From: a bacterium
Lineage (GTDB): Bacteria; Ratteibacteria; UBA8468; B48-G9; JAFGKM01
Assembly (NCBI GenBank): GCA_023230585.1
Contig: JALNXB010000089.1
Span: forward strand, 1-5,660
Direction of reading: 5' to 3'
Length of the DNA stretch: 5,660 nt
The position numbers and the translations under genes are program-made. The notes beneath the pieces are model-generated. The model was not told the origin of the DNA, searched no databases, and was given only the letters and a program-made list of their open reading frames with translations. Every line of letters starts with the position of its first letter. The first letter of the stretch is position 1. Shown piece after piece: positions 1 through 5,660 of this stretch.

Positions 1-2072
1 AACATCTCTCTTATAGGTTTTGGGTTAAGTTTTGTCCAACTACCTTTACCGCTCTCTTTCGAATAATAGATATTGTAACCCATAATTTCTGCGTTATACT
101 GAGGTTTATCCCAAACTAACCGTTTGCTCTTAAACTGCACATTTATAGGCGGTTGAGGATAACGCGCAACTGCTATATAAGCGTCTCCTAAAAGTCTTTC
201 TGGGTCGTTTCCTGTCAACATTGAAGAACAGTAGAGCACTTTTGTAAAATCAGGGCTTCGCGTAGGCGCTGTTCTAATCATAGGTTTATGGTATGTGCCA
301 AACCCAGGTCGACCGCTATATATAGGACGTTGAGCGTATCTTGCAGCATAATCGTGAAAGTTGGTTATAACAAGAGTCCATAATGTATCATACCTTAAGT
401 CAACCATTACCACGGGGCAAAAGGGTTCCGTAAAAGCCTCTACTATTGCAAAATCCTTGTTATGTTTAAACTCGTGTGGCCAGGAAACACGGTCCATCCT
501 TGGATAACTTCCTATAAAACGTACTTGAGCATCAATACCTGTCTGTGCTCTTATAGTTCCGCTAAACCCACTATGGTAACCGAGACTACTTTCATATAAA
601 ACAGTTCCATCTTCAAGAGTAAGATACCCGCATTCAGTATTCTTATTGAAGAAAAAGTGTTCTGTTCCTCCTGGTATATCTTCAGGGATATTTACGTTTG
701 GGTTTGGTATAACTCTCAAAGGTCCTCTTTTATCGTTTTCCTTGAGAGATAAAGCCCATATTTGGTAAGGGTTGTAAGGGTCGTTTATAGATTTGCCGTG
801 ATTAAAATCATATAAAAAATATCTTGTACTGTTTTTGTCTATGGCATTATAAAATTTTTGAGATGTTCGAACAAGATAAAATGGGCGTATTTGTAAAGGT
901 AAGTCGTTTTCTGGTCTTCTTGATATGCTCTTAAAGGGTATTGTTTTAAAGTTTTCTCCATCAACATTAGAAATTGCCAGAGATTTTTTGTCTTCTGAAT
1001 ACCATACCAAAGTTTCATGGTCAATACTGTTTATATTAGGTCCTCTTGAGTCTCTGTGGATAGATGGTACAGAAATAATCTGCCAACCAGGTCGAGTGGG
1101 AAGGTTAAGTATATGTTTTTCTTCTGTAGCAAGGTTATGTAAAGTTATCTGTTGAGCAGTTCTTTGTCCCCACATTATCCAATCTGATATATCGGTTCCT
1201 TCTGGAAGCCGCTTTTGTTCCCAAGGAAAAAGCCATAGCATTTTGCCTATCCACGATAGAGTTCCTGTCTGAGAAGGCGGATTGTATCTGTAAGAACCGT
1301 CAGTACGTAGGAAATGTCCAGGTGTTCTAACTGCAACCTGAACATATTTTCCATCATTACTGAAATGTGGCCAACCGACGTACATTAGGTCAATCTGCCC
1401 ACCTTGCGTCATAAGCCAAAGTTCTGTTCCGATAAATGAATCATTAAAAACAACCTTGCATGGTCTTTCCCAATTAGGGTTATTATTGATTGTTTCCAGT
1501 CTATGTAAAGGGTTGGTTGGGATGGTTGTCCCCCAATTTCGTGGTAAAGCAGTATCTCCCAATCTTAACAATTCAATCTTTTTAATTTTTGTTTCTGTAA
1601 AAATATCTCCCTGAGTTCCACCTCCTGTTGAGGGGATATTTAACCCTACCATTACACTCTGTTTATATTCCTCTGCTCCGTCTAAATAAAAAGGAAGTTC
1701 TGTCCATTCGTAATCTTTGGAGACTTTGATAGGCATTCTACCCAGGGCTCTTAAAGATATTGTCATAGAATCTGTTTTAGCCAAAACTCTTAAAAGATAA
1801 TGTCCAGAAGAAAGGTATAATGTCTGTAAAAGATAATCGTTGGTGAGTTTGGTATAAACCTTAGCTACTTTTTCTTCCGAATCGTATTCTATCCTTGCCT
1901 CTCCTCCTAATTTCCAATGTTCAGGAGAACCTTCTTTCATTATTGATAAATTAGGGTTCTTGATAAGGTTATGCTTTACTTGTTTCTTTTCTGCAGAATA
2001 TATTTTATTACTACATAAGAAAAAAACTACCAATAAAACAACTGATAATAAATATCTCGTTATATTTTTCAA
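1..2072 (-). CDS. Large exported protein, probable beta-propeller core with C-terminal fibronectin type III-like region (3' end outside window)
   Basis: The frame is open without a stop from a TTG at 2072 to the left edge, giving 690 residues with the C-terminus missing. The start is set by AGGAGGG just upstream, by an in-frame TAA five codons before the TTG, and by the signal peptide it restores: basic KNITR, a hydrophobic stretch at residues 8-19, and probable signal peptidase I cleavage after A27 (IYSA/EKK). C20 lacks a good lipobox (FFLC), so a lipoprotein is unlikely. Residues 35-165 resemble a carbohydrate-binding or jelly-roll module (NLIKNPNLS, then EHWKLGG). Residues about 195-630 carry TolB/WD-like strand patterns (WPHFSNDGKYVQVAV at 224-238, SNVDGENF at 359-366, TRSPDFTKVLYCSS at 594-607), suggesting a beta-propeller. 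Residues 633-688 (PPINVQF, LVWDKP, GYNIYYSKE) read as fibronectin type III. Likely role is binding or processing of an extracellular polymer; no catalytic motif was recognised. Export is fairly sure, domain names moderately so, function unknown. Confidence 0.82.
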   Translation of the reverse strand, partial: MKNITRYLLSVVLLVVFFLCSNKIYSAEKKQVKHNLIKNPNLSIMKEGSPEHWKLGGEARIEYDSEEKVAKVYTKLTNDYLLQTLYLSSGHYLLRVLAKTDSMTISLRALGRMPIKVSKDYEWTELPFYLDGAEEYKQSVMVGLNIPSTGGGTQGDIFTETKIKKIELLRLGDTALPRNWGTTIPTNPLHRLETINNNPNWERPCKVVFNDSFIGTELWLMTQGGQIDLMYVGWPHFSNDGKYVQVAVRTPGHFLRTDGSYRYNPPSQTGTLSWIGKMLWLFPWEQKRLPEGTDISDWIMWGQRTAQQITLHNLATEEKHILNLPTRPGWQIISVPSIHRDSRGPNINSIDHETLVWYSEDKKSLAISNVDGENFKTIPFKSISRRPENDLPLQIRPFYLVRTSQKFYNAIDKNSTRYFLYDFNHGKSINDPYNPYQIWALSLKENDKRGPLRVIPNPNVNIPEDIPGGTEHFFFNKNTECGYLTLEDGTVLYESSLGYHSGFSGTIRAQTGIDAQVRFIGSYPRMDRVSWPHEFKHNKDFAIVEAFTEPFCPVVMVDLRYDTLWTLVITNFHDYAARYAQRPIYSGRPGFGTYHKPMIRTAPTRSPDFTKVLYCSSMLTGNDPERLLGDAYIAVARYPQPPINVQFKSKRLVWDKPQYNAEIMGYNIYYSKESGKGSWTKLNPKPIREM

Positions 2073-2076
2073 ATAA

Positions 2077-2083
2077 CCCTCCT
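2077..2083 (-). promoter_or_regulatory. Ribosome binding site that fixes the TTG start of the exported-protein gene
   Basis: The minus strand reads AGGAGGG, then TTAT, then TTG. The AGGAGG core is five bases from the start codon. The first in-frame ATG is at codon 45, beyond the signal peptide, and has no comparable site, so this element decides for TTG. Confidence 0.8.
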
Positions 2084-2123
2084 TTTATTGTAAAAAGAAG
2101 CAATTAATTGCCAGCGTATTAGT

Positions 2124-2152
2124 AGTATAATGTTTTTAATAAGATTGAACAA
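2124..2152 (-). promoter_or_regulatory. Candidate sigma70-type promoter for the exported-protein gene
   Basis: On the minus strand, TATACT (5 of 6 matches to TATAAT) at 2129-2124 is preceded after 17 bases by TTGTTC (3 of 6 matches to TTGACA) at 2152-2147. It would start transcription about 45 bases before the TTG. The -35 half lies inside the 9-bp tandem repeat described separately. This is consensus matching only; AT-rich intergenic DNA gives chance matches. Confidence 0.35.
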
Positions 2153-2161
2153 ATTGAACAA
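2144..2161 (-). repeat. Perfect 9-bp tandem direct repeat over the candidate -35 region
   Basis: The minus strand carries TTGTTCAAT twice, back to back with no mismatch, and the second copy supplies the candidate -35 hexamer of the exported-protein gene. The placement would suit a direct-repeat operator, but two copies of an AT-rich 9-mer may also be simple slippage. Confidence 0.55.
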
Positions 2162-2287
2162 GTTGTGAAATACAATATAACAAAGGCTATTAGAAAATAA
2201 TAACTAAGGCTCTACATTTAAGGTTTTAATATCACTTTAAAACGGAAAATATCAATACCCGCCTTTTTTATAACATAAATATATAAC

Positions 2288-3643
2288 TTACTTGTAAAAA
2301 GCCTTATAGGCAAGATAAGTAGAATATATATCTGCTTTGCTTGTTAATTCGTAAGGAGCGTGCATTGAGAGAACACCTGTACCACAATCAATGGTATCTA
2401 TATTATATTTTGCAAAGAACGTTGCAACTGTCCCGCCGCCGCCAAGTTCAAGTTTTCCCATCTCACCTGACTGCCAGAGCACATTGTTCTTCTCAAAAAG
2501 GTCTCTTAAAAAGGCAAGATATTCAGGTGAAGGTTCAATACACCCACCTTTTGCTCTACCAGTGTTTTTTTCCAGTATAATTCCACAACCTATACGTGCA
2601 GCATTCCTAGGCTCAAATGCTTCTTTAAAGTTTGGGTCAAGAAGTATTCCTACATCAGCAGATATAGCTTGTGAATTTTGGATAACATTTTTAAAGTTGG
2701 AAGGTTTTAAGCCTGATCTTTCAATAATATCTTCAATTGTAAACTCAAAAAATAGAGAAGCTGCAGAAGTTGCTCCAGGGCTCCCTATCTCTTCTTGGTC
2801 TACAAGCATACATATAGATGTTTTTTGAGGAGTAGGAATATCTATATGGGCTTTGAAAGCGGTGTAAGAACATACTCTGTCGTCTTGACCGTAACCAAGC
2901 ACCATACTTTTATCAAACCCAACATCTCTCAATTTACCGGCTGGCACTAACTGAAGTTCGCTACTAAAAAAGTCTTCCTCTAACATTCCCACTTTTGATT
3001 TTAATATATTAAGTATATTGTTTTTAACTTTGTTTTTTTTACTTTTTTTATCAGGAATACTGCCTATAACAACATTAAGTTTTTCTCCAGGAAAAGCCTC
3101 TGATAAGACTTTGCTCATCTGTTCTTTCCCAAGGTGTGGTAAAATATCTGTTATAGTAAAAACAGGGTCATCCTCTCTTTCTCCTATCACAAACTCCTTT
3201 TTTTCGCCATTTTTAAATACTACCGTTCCGTATATGGCAAGAGGTATAGTTAACCACTGATATTTCTTAATTCCCCCATAATAATATGTTTTAAACATAC
3301 AAAACTCTTCATCTTGGTAAATGGGGCTTGTCTTCAGGTCCAACCTTGGGCTATCTATATGAGCAACAATAAGTCGACATCCATCTGTTAAGGGGGTCTT
3401 GCCTATAGTTCCGACCATTAAAAGTTTTTCTTTGTTGATTTTATAAAACTTACTCCCTTGTGACAATTTTTTATAACTTTCAAGAGGTTTATAACCCAAT
3501 TTTTCAACTATTTTTACACATTTTTTTACAAAAAGTCTTTCTGTCTTGTTTTCAGAAAGGAATTGTTTGTATGGTTCGCAAAAATCTACTGCTTCTTTTT
3601 GGGTCTTTTTATCCCATTTTTCCCAACCGCTTATTCTTTCCAT
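2288..3643 (-). CDS. apeA: M18-family zinc aminopeptidase (probable M18 aminopeptidase 1)
   Basis: This 451-residue protein is full length for the family (about 450-460). It would remove N-terminal residues from peptides in the cytosol using a two-zinc centre; family members form large tetrahedral oligomers. There is no signal peptide. Visible motifs in order: VAHIDSPRLD (93-102) with zinc ligand H95 and D97; GYGQDDRVCSYTAF (250-263) with the bridging aspartate, probably D255; VDQEEIGSPG (281-290) with catalytic E283 and ligand E284; SADVGILLDPN (328-338) with ligand D330; GTGVLSMHAPYEL (421-433) with ligand H428. All expected M18 metal and catalytic residues are present, so it should be active. 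The GQDDRVC and EEIGS wording places it with aminopeptidase 1 of clostridia, Thermotoga and Borrelia rather than eukaryotic DNPEP. A lysine-rich stretch (KKSKKNKVKNN, 199-209) is probably a surface loop. The ATG start has AGGAGG four bases upstream. Substrate preference cannot be read from sequence. Confidence 0.95.
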   Translation of the reverse strand: MERISGWEKWDKKTQKEAVDFCEPYKQFLSENKTERLFVKKCVKIVEKLGYKPLESYKKLSQGSKFYKINKEKLLMVGTIGKTPLTDGCRLIVAHIDSPRLDLKTSPIYQDEEFCMFKTYYYGGIKKYQWLTIPLAIYGTVVFKNGEKKEFVIGEREDDPVFTITDILPHLGKEQMSKVLSEAFPGEKLNVVIGSIPDKKSKKNKVKNNILNILKSKVGMLEEDFFSSELQLVPAGKLRDVGFDKSMVLGYGQDDRVCSYTAFKAHIDIPTPQKTSICMLVDQEEIGSPGATSAASLFFEFTIEDIIERSGLKPSNFKNVIQNSQAISADVGILLDPNFKEAFEPRNAARIGCGIILEKNTGRAKGGCIEPSPEYLAFLRDLFEKNNVLWQSGEMGKLELGGGGTVATFFAKYNIDTIDCGTGVLSMHAPYELTSKADIYSTYLAYKAFYK

Positions 3644-3708
3644 ATATCCTCCTAATTGCTGATAAATTTTCTAATGACCAATTTTTTTGTCACATTCTAT
3701 CTCTTATA

Positions 3709-3737
3709 ATAATATTCTATTCCACAATTTAATTCAA
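3709..3737 (-). promoter_or_regulatory. Candidate sigma70-type promoter for the M18 aminopeptidase gene
   Basis: On the minus strand, TTGAAT (3737-3732, 4 of 6) is followed after exactly 17 bases by TATTAT (3714-3709, 5 of 6). Transcription would begin near 3702 and leave a leader of about 58 bases ending in AGGAGG. It suggests the aminopeptidase gene can be transcribed independently of the URO-D-like gene upstream. Confidence 0.45.
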
Positions 3738-3854
3738 GATATAGTTTTTTGTAACATAAGACGTACAAAGAAATAATAGGGCATAATATAGATATGTAAA
3801 ATACGTTGGTCTTCTTTTGAACATACAAGAGAATTGTAACTTCCAAGTCCCCTC

Positions 3855-3904
3855 AGGCATACTCTGGACAAGCAAAAGGTGCCGGTAAAACAAAGAGTAT
3901 TCCT
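3855..3904. repeat. Interrupted inverted repeat downstream of the URO-D-like gene
   Basis: ATACTCT at 3859-3865 is matched by AGAGTAT at 3894-3900. Beyond one mismatch (3858/3901) the pairing continues with AGG at 3855-3857 and CCT at 3902-3904, making ten base pairs around a 28-base loop. It lies 37 bases past the URO-D-like stop codon. No T-run follows on the minus strand, so it is not a classical intrinsic terminator. It could be a 3' UTR structure, a protein site, or one copy of a dispersed repeat. Smaller palindromes lie beside it (TACAA/TTGTA near 3823-3838, ACTT/AAGT near 3838-3848). The rest of the gap 3644-3940 holds only the aminopeptidase promoter and leader. Confidence 0.45.
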
Positions 3905-3940
3905 CGTAAATCTTTTTATATCGTGTATCTATTTTAACAT

Positions 3941-5179
3941 TTAGCAGTTTAATGCAACTTCTTTCGCAATGGAAGCCCACTCCCAGAGTCTTTCGGGTTG
4001 ATAGTGGACTGTACTGATATCCTTAAGTATTATTTCAGTAACGCAATTTCGGGTCTTTTTCATATTTTCTTCCAAATCTTTCCTTACCAGAGCAGAGTCC
4101 CATACTTCTTTTCCGAGAAATGCGGGATTTGGTTTCATAGAATAAACATAATCTCTCCCTATTGCTTCAGCGCCCTCTTCTATGTCAACCCATGGGCTCA
4201 TAGATATCTTACGTAAGTTAGGAACTTTTCGTAGGATACCTATTTTCTTGTGTAACGGTTCGCAACAACCGTAATACGTAAGACCGAACTGGCGTAAATA
4301 TTTAAGTTCATACTGAAGTGCAAACTCATCATGCATTGCTGGAGATACAGCAGAGAAAATCTGGGACATTGTGCGTCCCCACATATCTGATGGTTTTACC
4401 TCTGAAGGATTAAAATCTTTCTGTGGCAACTGGTCTGTATACTGAAGACCACCTCCAAGATAAGTATTGTCGTTGTTGAGAGCAAGGAGGTTTAGTTTAC
4501 GATACTGTTCAAGGGCTGACAGGTAAAAATTTGTCATTCGTTCTATAACTTTATGTACATAATCAGGGCGCATAACAATATCAATTAATATTTCCTGCAA
4601 TCCCATAAATCTTACCAATTCATCCCATGGCGCTATGGATGTCCACTTGAAACCAGTCTTTCGTACTGGAAGAATTCCGTCAAATATATTGCTTACCAAC
4701 TGAAACCTTCTCTCTGACTCATCCTCATTGTGGCTTACAATGGGCATCTTTATTTTATCAAGGTCTTCTTCACTTTTTATCTGTATCTTAAAGTGGCGGG
4801 AAACTATGTCACTATAGTCATCTGTCTTGGAAATATCAACATCCTCCTTTATTCCCATGCCAGTGTTGCTGATTGCCAAAGGACAGTCAATCTCTTTTTT
4901 TACTACCATATCTCCTTGCATATGGCGCCACTGGTATATAGTTCGCCGTAGGGAAATTTCTATGGTCCTTAGAAACGGCTCCTTACATAAAGGAATAAGT
5001 TCATTTTCGTGGCTCATTTCATGCCAAGGAACCTCAAAGATGAATATAAGAGGACGTGTTTGTTCTAACCCGTTGAGTTTTTTCCATAATAATTTCCTCT
5101 CTTCATTCACAGGGTCAGCAGAAATATCTCTGATTATCTTCCCAAGTTCTTGTAGTACCTTACTATCATTGTTAACCAT
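3941..5179 (-). CDS. Uroporphyrinogen decarboxylase-fold protein (URO-D/methyltransferase superfamily), not HemE
   Basis: With the ATG at 5179 this is a 412-residue cytosolic protein. The region APWDELVRFMGLQEI through FMTNFYL-like helices (174-211) resembles the URO-D core segment in which a conserved aromatic/acidic stretch is followed by a paired-helix region. The later TYYGCCEP (291-298), LRKISMSPWVD (312-322) and MKPNP (338-342) occur in a URO-D-like subfamily common in Lentisphaerae and Planctomycetes. It is longer than true HemE (about 350) and I do not see the HemE N-terminal PxWxMRQAGR motif, so a haem-pathway role is unlikely. Superfamily relatives (MtaA, MtbA, CmuA) transfer methyl groups between corrinoid proteins and thiols with a zinc held by His/Cys; C295 and C296 are candidate metal ligands here, by inference. 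No corrinoid protein or methyltransferase partner is visible. An in-frame TTG at 5206 would add nine residues, but it has only a weak upstream AAGG, whereas ATG 5179 has AGGGGGG. Confidence 0.85.
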   Translation of the reverse strand: MVNNDSKVLQELGKIIRDISADPVNEERKLLWKKLNGLEQTRPLIFIFEVPWHEMSHENELIPLCKEPFLRTIEISLRRTIYQWRHMQGDMVVKKEIDCPLAISNTGMGIKEDVDISKTDDYSDIVSRHFKIQIKSEEDLDKIKMPIVSHNEDESERRFQLVSNIFDGILPVRKTGFKWTSIAPWDELVRFMGLQEILIDIVMRPDYVHKVIERMTNFYLSALEQYRKLNLLALNNDNTYLGGGLQYTDQLPQKDFNPSEVKPSDMWGRTMSQIFSAVSPAMHDEFALQYELKYLRQFGLTYYGCCEPLHKKIGILRKVPNLRKISMSPWVDIEEGAEAIGRDYVYSMKPNPAFLGKEVWDSALVRKDLEENMKKTRNCVTEIILKDISTVHYQPERLWEWASIAKEVALNC

Positions 5180-5184
5180 AAATT

Positions 5185-5191
5185 CCCCCCT
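5185..5191 (-). promoter_or_regulatory. Ribosome binding site that favours the ATG at 5179
   Basis: The minus strand reads AGGGGGG, then AATTT, then ATG. The five-base gap and G-rich core suit initiation at 5179. If the upstream TTG at 5206 were used, this element would be inside the coding region (codons for RG), which is less likely. Confidence 0.65.
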
Positions 5192-5316
5192 AACTATTAA
5201 TATCAAGACACCTTCTTCTGTTTATCATAGAATCTTTGTATAGAATATATCTGCAAACATACCCTCTGTCATACTATAAAAAATGATAAGGGCTTACAGG
5301 TGAATTTTTAGTTAAA

Positions 5317-5344
5317 TTTATCACATATCTCTACAAATTGTAAA
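5317..5344 (-). promoter_or_regulatory. Candidate promoter for the URO-D-like gene
   Basis: On the minus strand, TTTACA (5344-5339, 5 of 6 to TTGACA) is followed after 16 bases by GATAAA (5322-5317, 4 of 6 to TATAAT), with a TGT just before it that would make an extended -10. It would give a leader of about 130 bases. TATAGT near 5270-5280 is an alternative -10 but has no acceptable -35. Confidence 0.3.
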
Positions 5345-5367
5345 ATCTATTTTTTTTATTATATAAG

Positions 5368-5388
5368 ACGAACTTAAAGAAGGTTCGT
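5368..5388. repeat. Perfect 6-bp inverted repeat upstream of the URO-D-like promoter
   Basis: ACGAAC at 5368-5373 pairs with GTTCGT at 5383-5388 around nine bases. It sits about 24 bases upstream of the candidate -35. On the plus strand the T-run precedes it, and on the minus strand an A-run follows it, so it is not a terminator. It could be an activator or repressor site, or chance. Confidence 0.35.
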
Positions 5389-5429
5389 GCTTACACCTTT
5401 TATACAACGCCAAACAATACCAGTAAAGG

Positions 5430-5467
5430 AAAAACAAACTTCCATCTGTTTTTTTAGATTCGTTTGT
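5430..5467 (-). terminator. Weak intrinsic terminator candidate for the right-edge gene
   Basis: On the minus strand, ACAAAC (5467-5462) pairs with GTTTGT (5439-5434), and an inner ATCT/AGAT can close around an A-rich loop. The hairpin runs directly into a T-tract. It lies about 80 bases after the stop codon at 5545. The stem is low in GC and interrupted by an internal loop, so termination would be inefficient if real. Confidence 0.4.
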
Positions 5468-5491
5468 ACCAAAGAAGCATAAAATACCCCG

Positions 5492-5553
5492 TTGCCTCAT
5501 TAATATTTCTATTTAAAGAGCCCTTCATTGCCTCATCAATATTTCTATTTAAA
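5492..5553. repeat. Two copies of a 26-bp direct repeat with a 36-bp period, overlapping a stop codon
   Basis: Bases 5492-5517 and 5528-5553 are identical except for one position (T5501 against C5537), and 10 unrelated bases separate them. The right copy contains the stop codon of the right-edge gene (5545-5547). The period is a multiple of three. With only two copies and a 10-base spacer this is a local duplication, not a CRISPR array. Confidence 0.85.
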
Positions 5554-5660
5554 AGTAGGTTCAGTTTTAAGCTCTTTTGTTCTATTATAAAGAGGTTTTT
5601 TTATAGCCATATTATATAGTTTACCCTGCAAAAGAACAATCTCTTTTTTCAGTTGAACTG
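5545..5660 (-). CDS. C-terminal end of an unidentified protein (5' end outside window)
   Basis: Reading from 5658 the minus strand is open for 37 codons to a TAG at 5547-5545, and it can run on past the right edge. The peptide starts VQLKKEIVLLQGKLYNMAI, a heptad-like amphipathic stretch suggesting a coiled coil or helix, followed by a charged tail (KKPLYNRTKELK, then TEPTFK). The length is too short to assign a family. The other two minus-strand frames have stops near the edge (5651-5649 and a TAA further in), which favours this frame at the right edge. A run of seven A bases on the coding strand (5602-5596) follows codon 19, and the +1 frame after it is open to 5454, so an error or true frameshift could give a different C-terminus. 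The terminator candidate at 5430-5467 fits either end. Confidence 0.45.
   Translation of the reverse strand, partial: VQLKKEIVLLQGKLYNMAIKKPLYNRTKELKTEPTFK

Larger units (their letters stand above)
5180..5544. other. Gene-free stretch upstream of the URO-D-like gene
   Basis: This AT-rich gap of 365 bases has no ORF I can support on either strand. It holds, from right to left, the stop-proximal 36-bp-period repeat, a weak terminator-like hairpin, a perfect 6-bp inverted repeat, a candidate promoter, and a leader of about 130 bases before the URO-D-like gene. I could not fold the leader into a known riboswitch, including a cobalamin riboswitch, for which I see no recognisable B12-box-like sequence. 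Confidence 0.6.

Noticed and set aside
839..1155. Short open frames on both strands within the exported-protein gene
   Set aside because: A single frame remains open across the entire 2072 bases with a signal peptide and domain-like patterns; these are shadows of it.
2210..2287. Intrinsic terminator for the aminopeptidase gene
   Set aside because: Only AT-only or 3-bp pairings (TTTTAA/TTAAAA, CGG/CCG) are present after the stop codon, and no proper T-tract follows a stem.
2391..2828. 145-codon plus-strand open frame inside the aminopeptidase gene
   Set aside because: It lies entirely antisense to conserved M18 motifs, lacks a start site, and its residues are a by-product of the real gene's codons.
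3729..3980. 83-codon open frame on the minus strand overlapping the end of the URO-D-like gene
   Set aside because: It overlaps a confident gene by 40 bases, has no ribosome binding site, and its unusual composition follows from the palindromic spacer. I do not annotate it as a gene, though the spacer itself is flagged.
4827..5243. 138-codon plus-strand open frame antisense to the URO-D-like gene
   Set aside because: It has no ribosome binding site or recognisable motif, and the opposite strand is a clear conserved protein.
5180..5316. Cobalamin riboswitch in the leader of the URO-D-like gene
   Set aside because: The leader is long enough to raise the question, but I see no B12-box-like sequence or supporting stems.
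5492..5553. CRISPR array
   Set aside because: There are only two repeat copies, the spacer is 10 bases, and the right copy overlaps a coding end. This does not fit a CRISPR array.

Overview
The window is AT-rich bacterial DNA with every recognisable gene on the minus strand, so transcription runs from right to left. From right to left it holds: the last 37 codons of an unidentified gene entering from the right edge; a uroporphyrinogen-decarboxylase-fold (URO-D-like) protein that is not a HemE; an M18-family metallo-aminopeptidase; and the first 690 codons of a large exported protein with a probable beta-propeller core and a fibronectin type III-like region, which leaves through the left edge. 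I see no tRNA, rRNA, CRISPR array, transposase or phage gene.

The genes use strong Shine-Dalgarno sequences (AGGAGG, AGGAGGG, AGGGGGG), and one starts with TTG. A 412-residue URO-D-like protein with a GCCEP motif, next to a big secreted protein with a fibronectin-like region, resembles what is found in Lentisphaerae, Planctomycetes and related uncultured candidate phyla. This is a weak family-level inference, and no marker gene here fixes the taxonomy.

The genes are separated by gaps of roughly 215 to 365 bases. Plausible sigma70-type promoters lie upstream of the three main genes, so they look like separate transcription units rather than one operon. The aminopeptidase is probably cytosolic and would take part in peptide turnover. 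The URO-D-like protein is probably a cytosolic cobalamin- or methyl-transfer-related enzyme of unknown substrate. The exported protein would act outside the cytoplasmic membrane. Nothing in the sequence ties the three into one pathway.

The less ordinary signals are in the gaps. A 36-bp-period duplication covers the stop codon of the right-edge gene, and the other reading frame there is an in-frame 12-residue repeat. A 10-bp interrupted inverted repeat lies between the URO-D-like gene and the aminopeptidase gene. A perfect 9-bp tandem repeat sits on the -35 region of the exported-protein gene. I did not find a convincing new multi-gene system.
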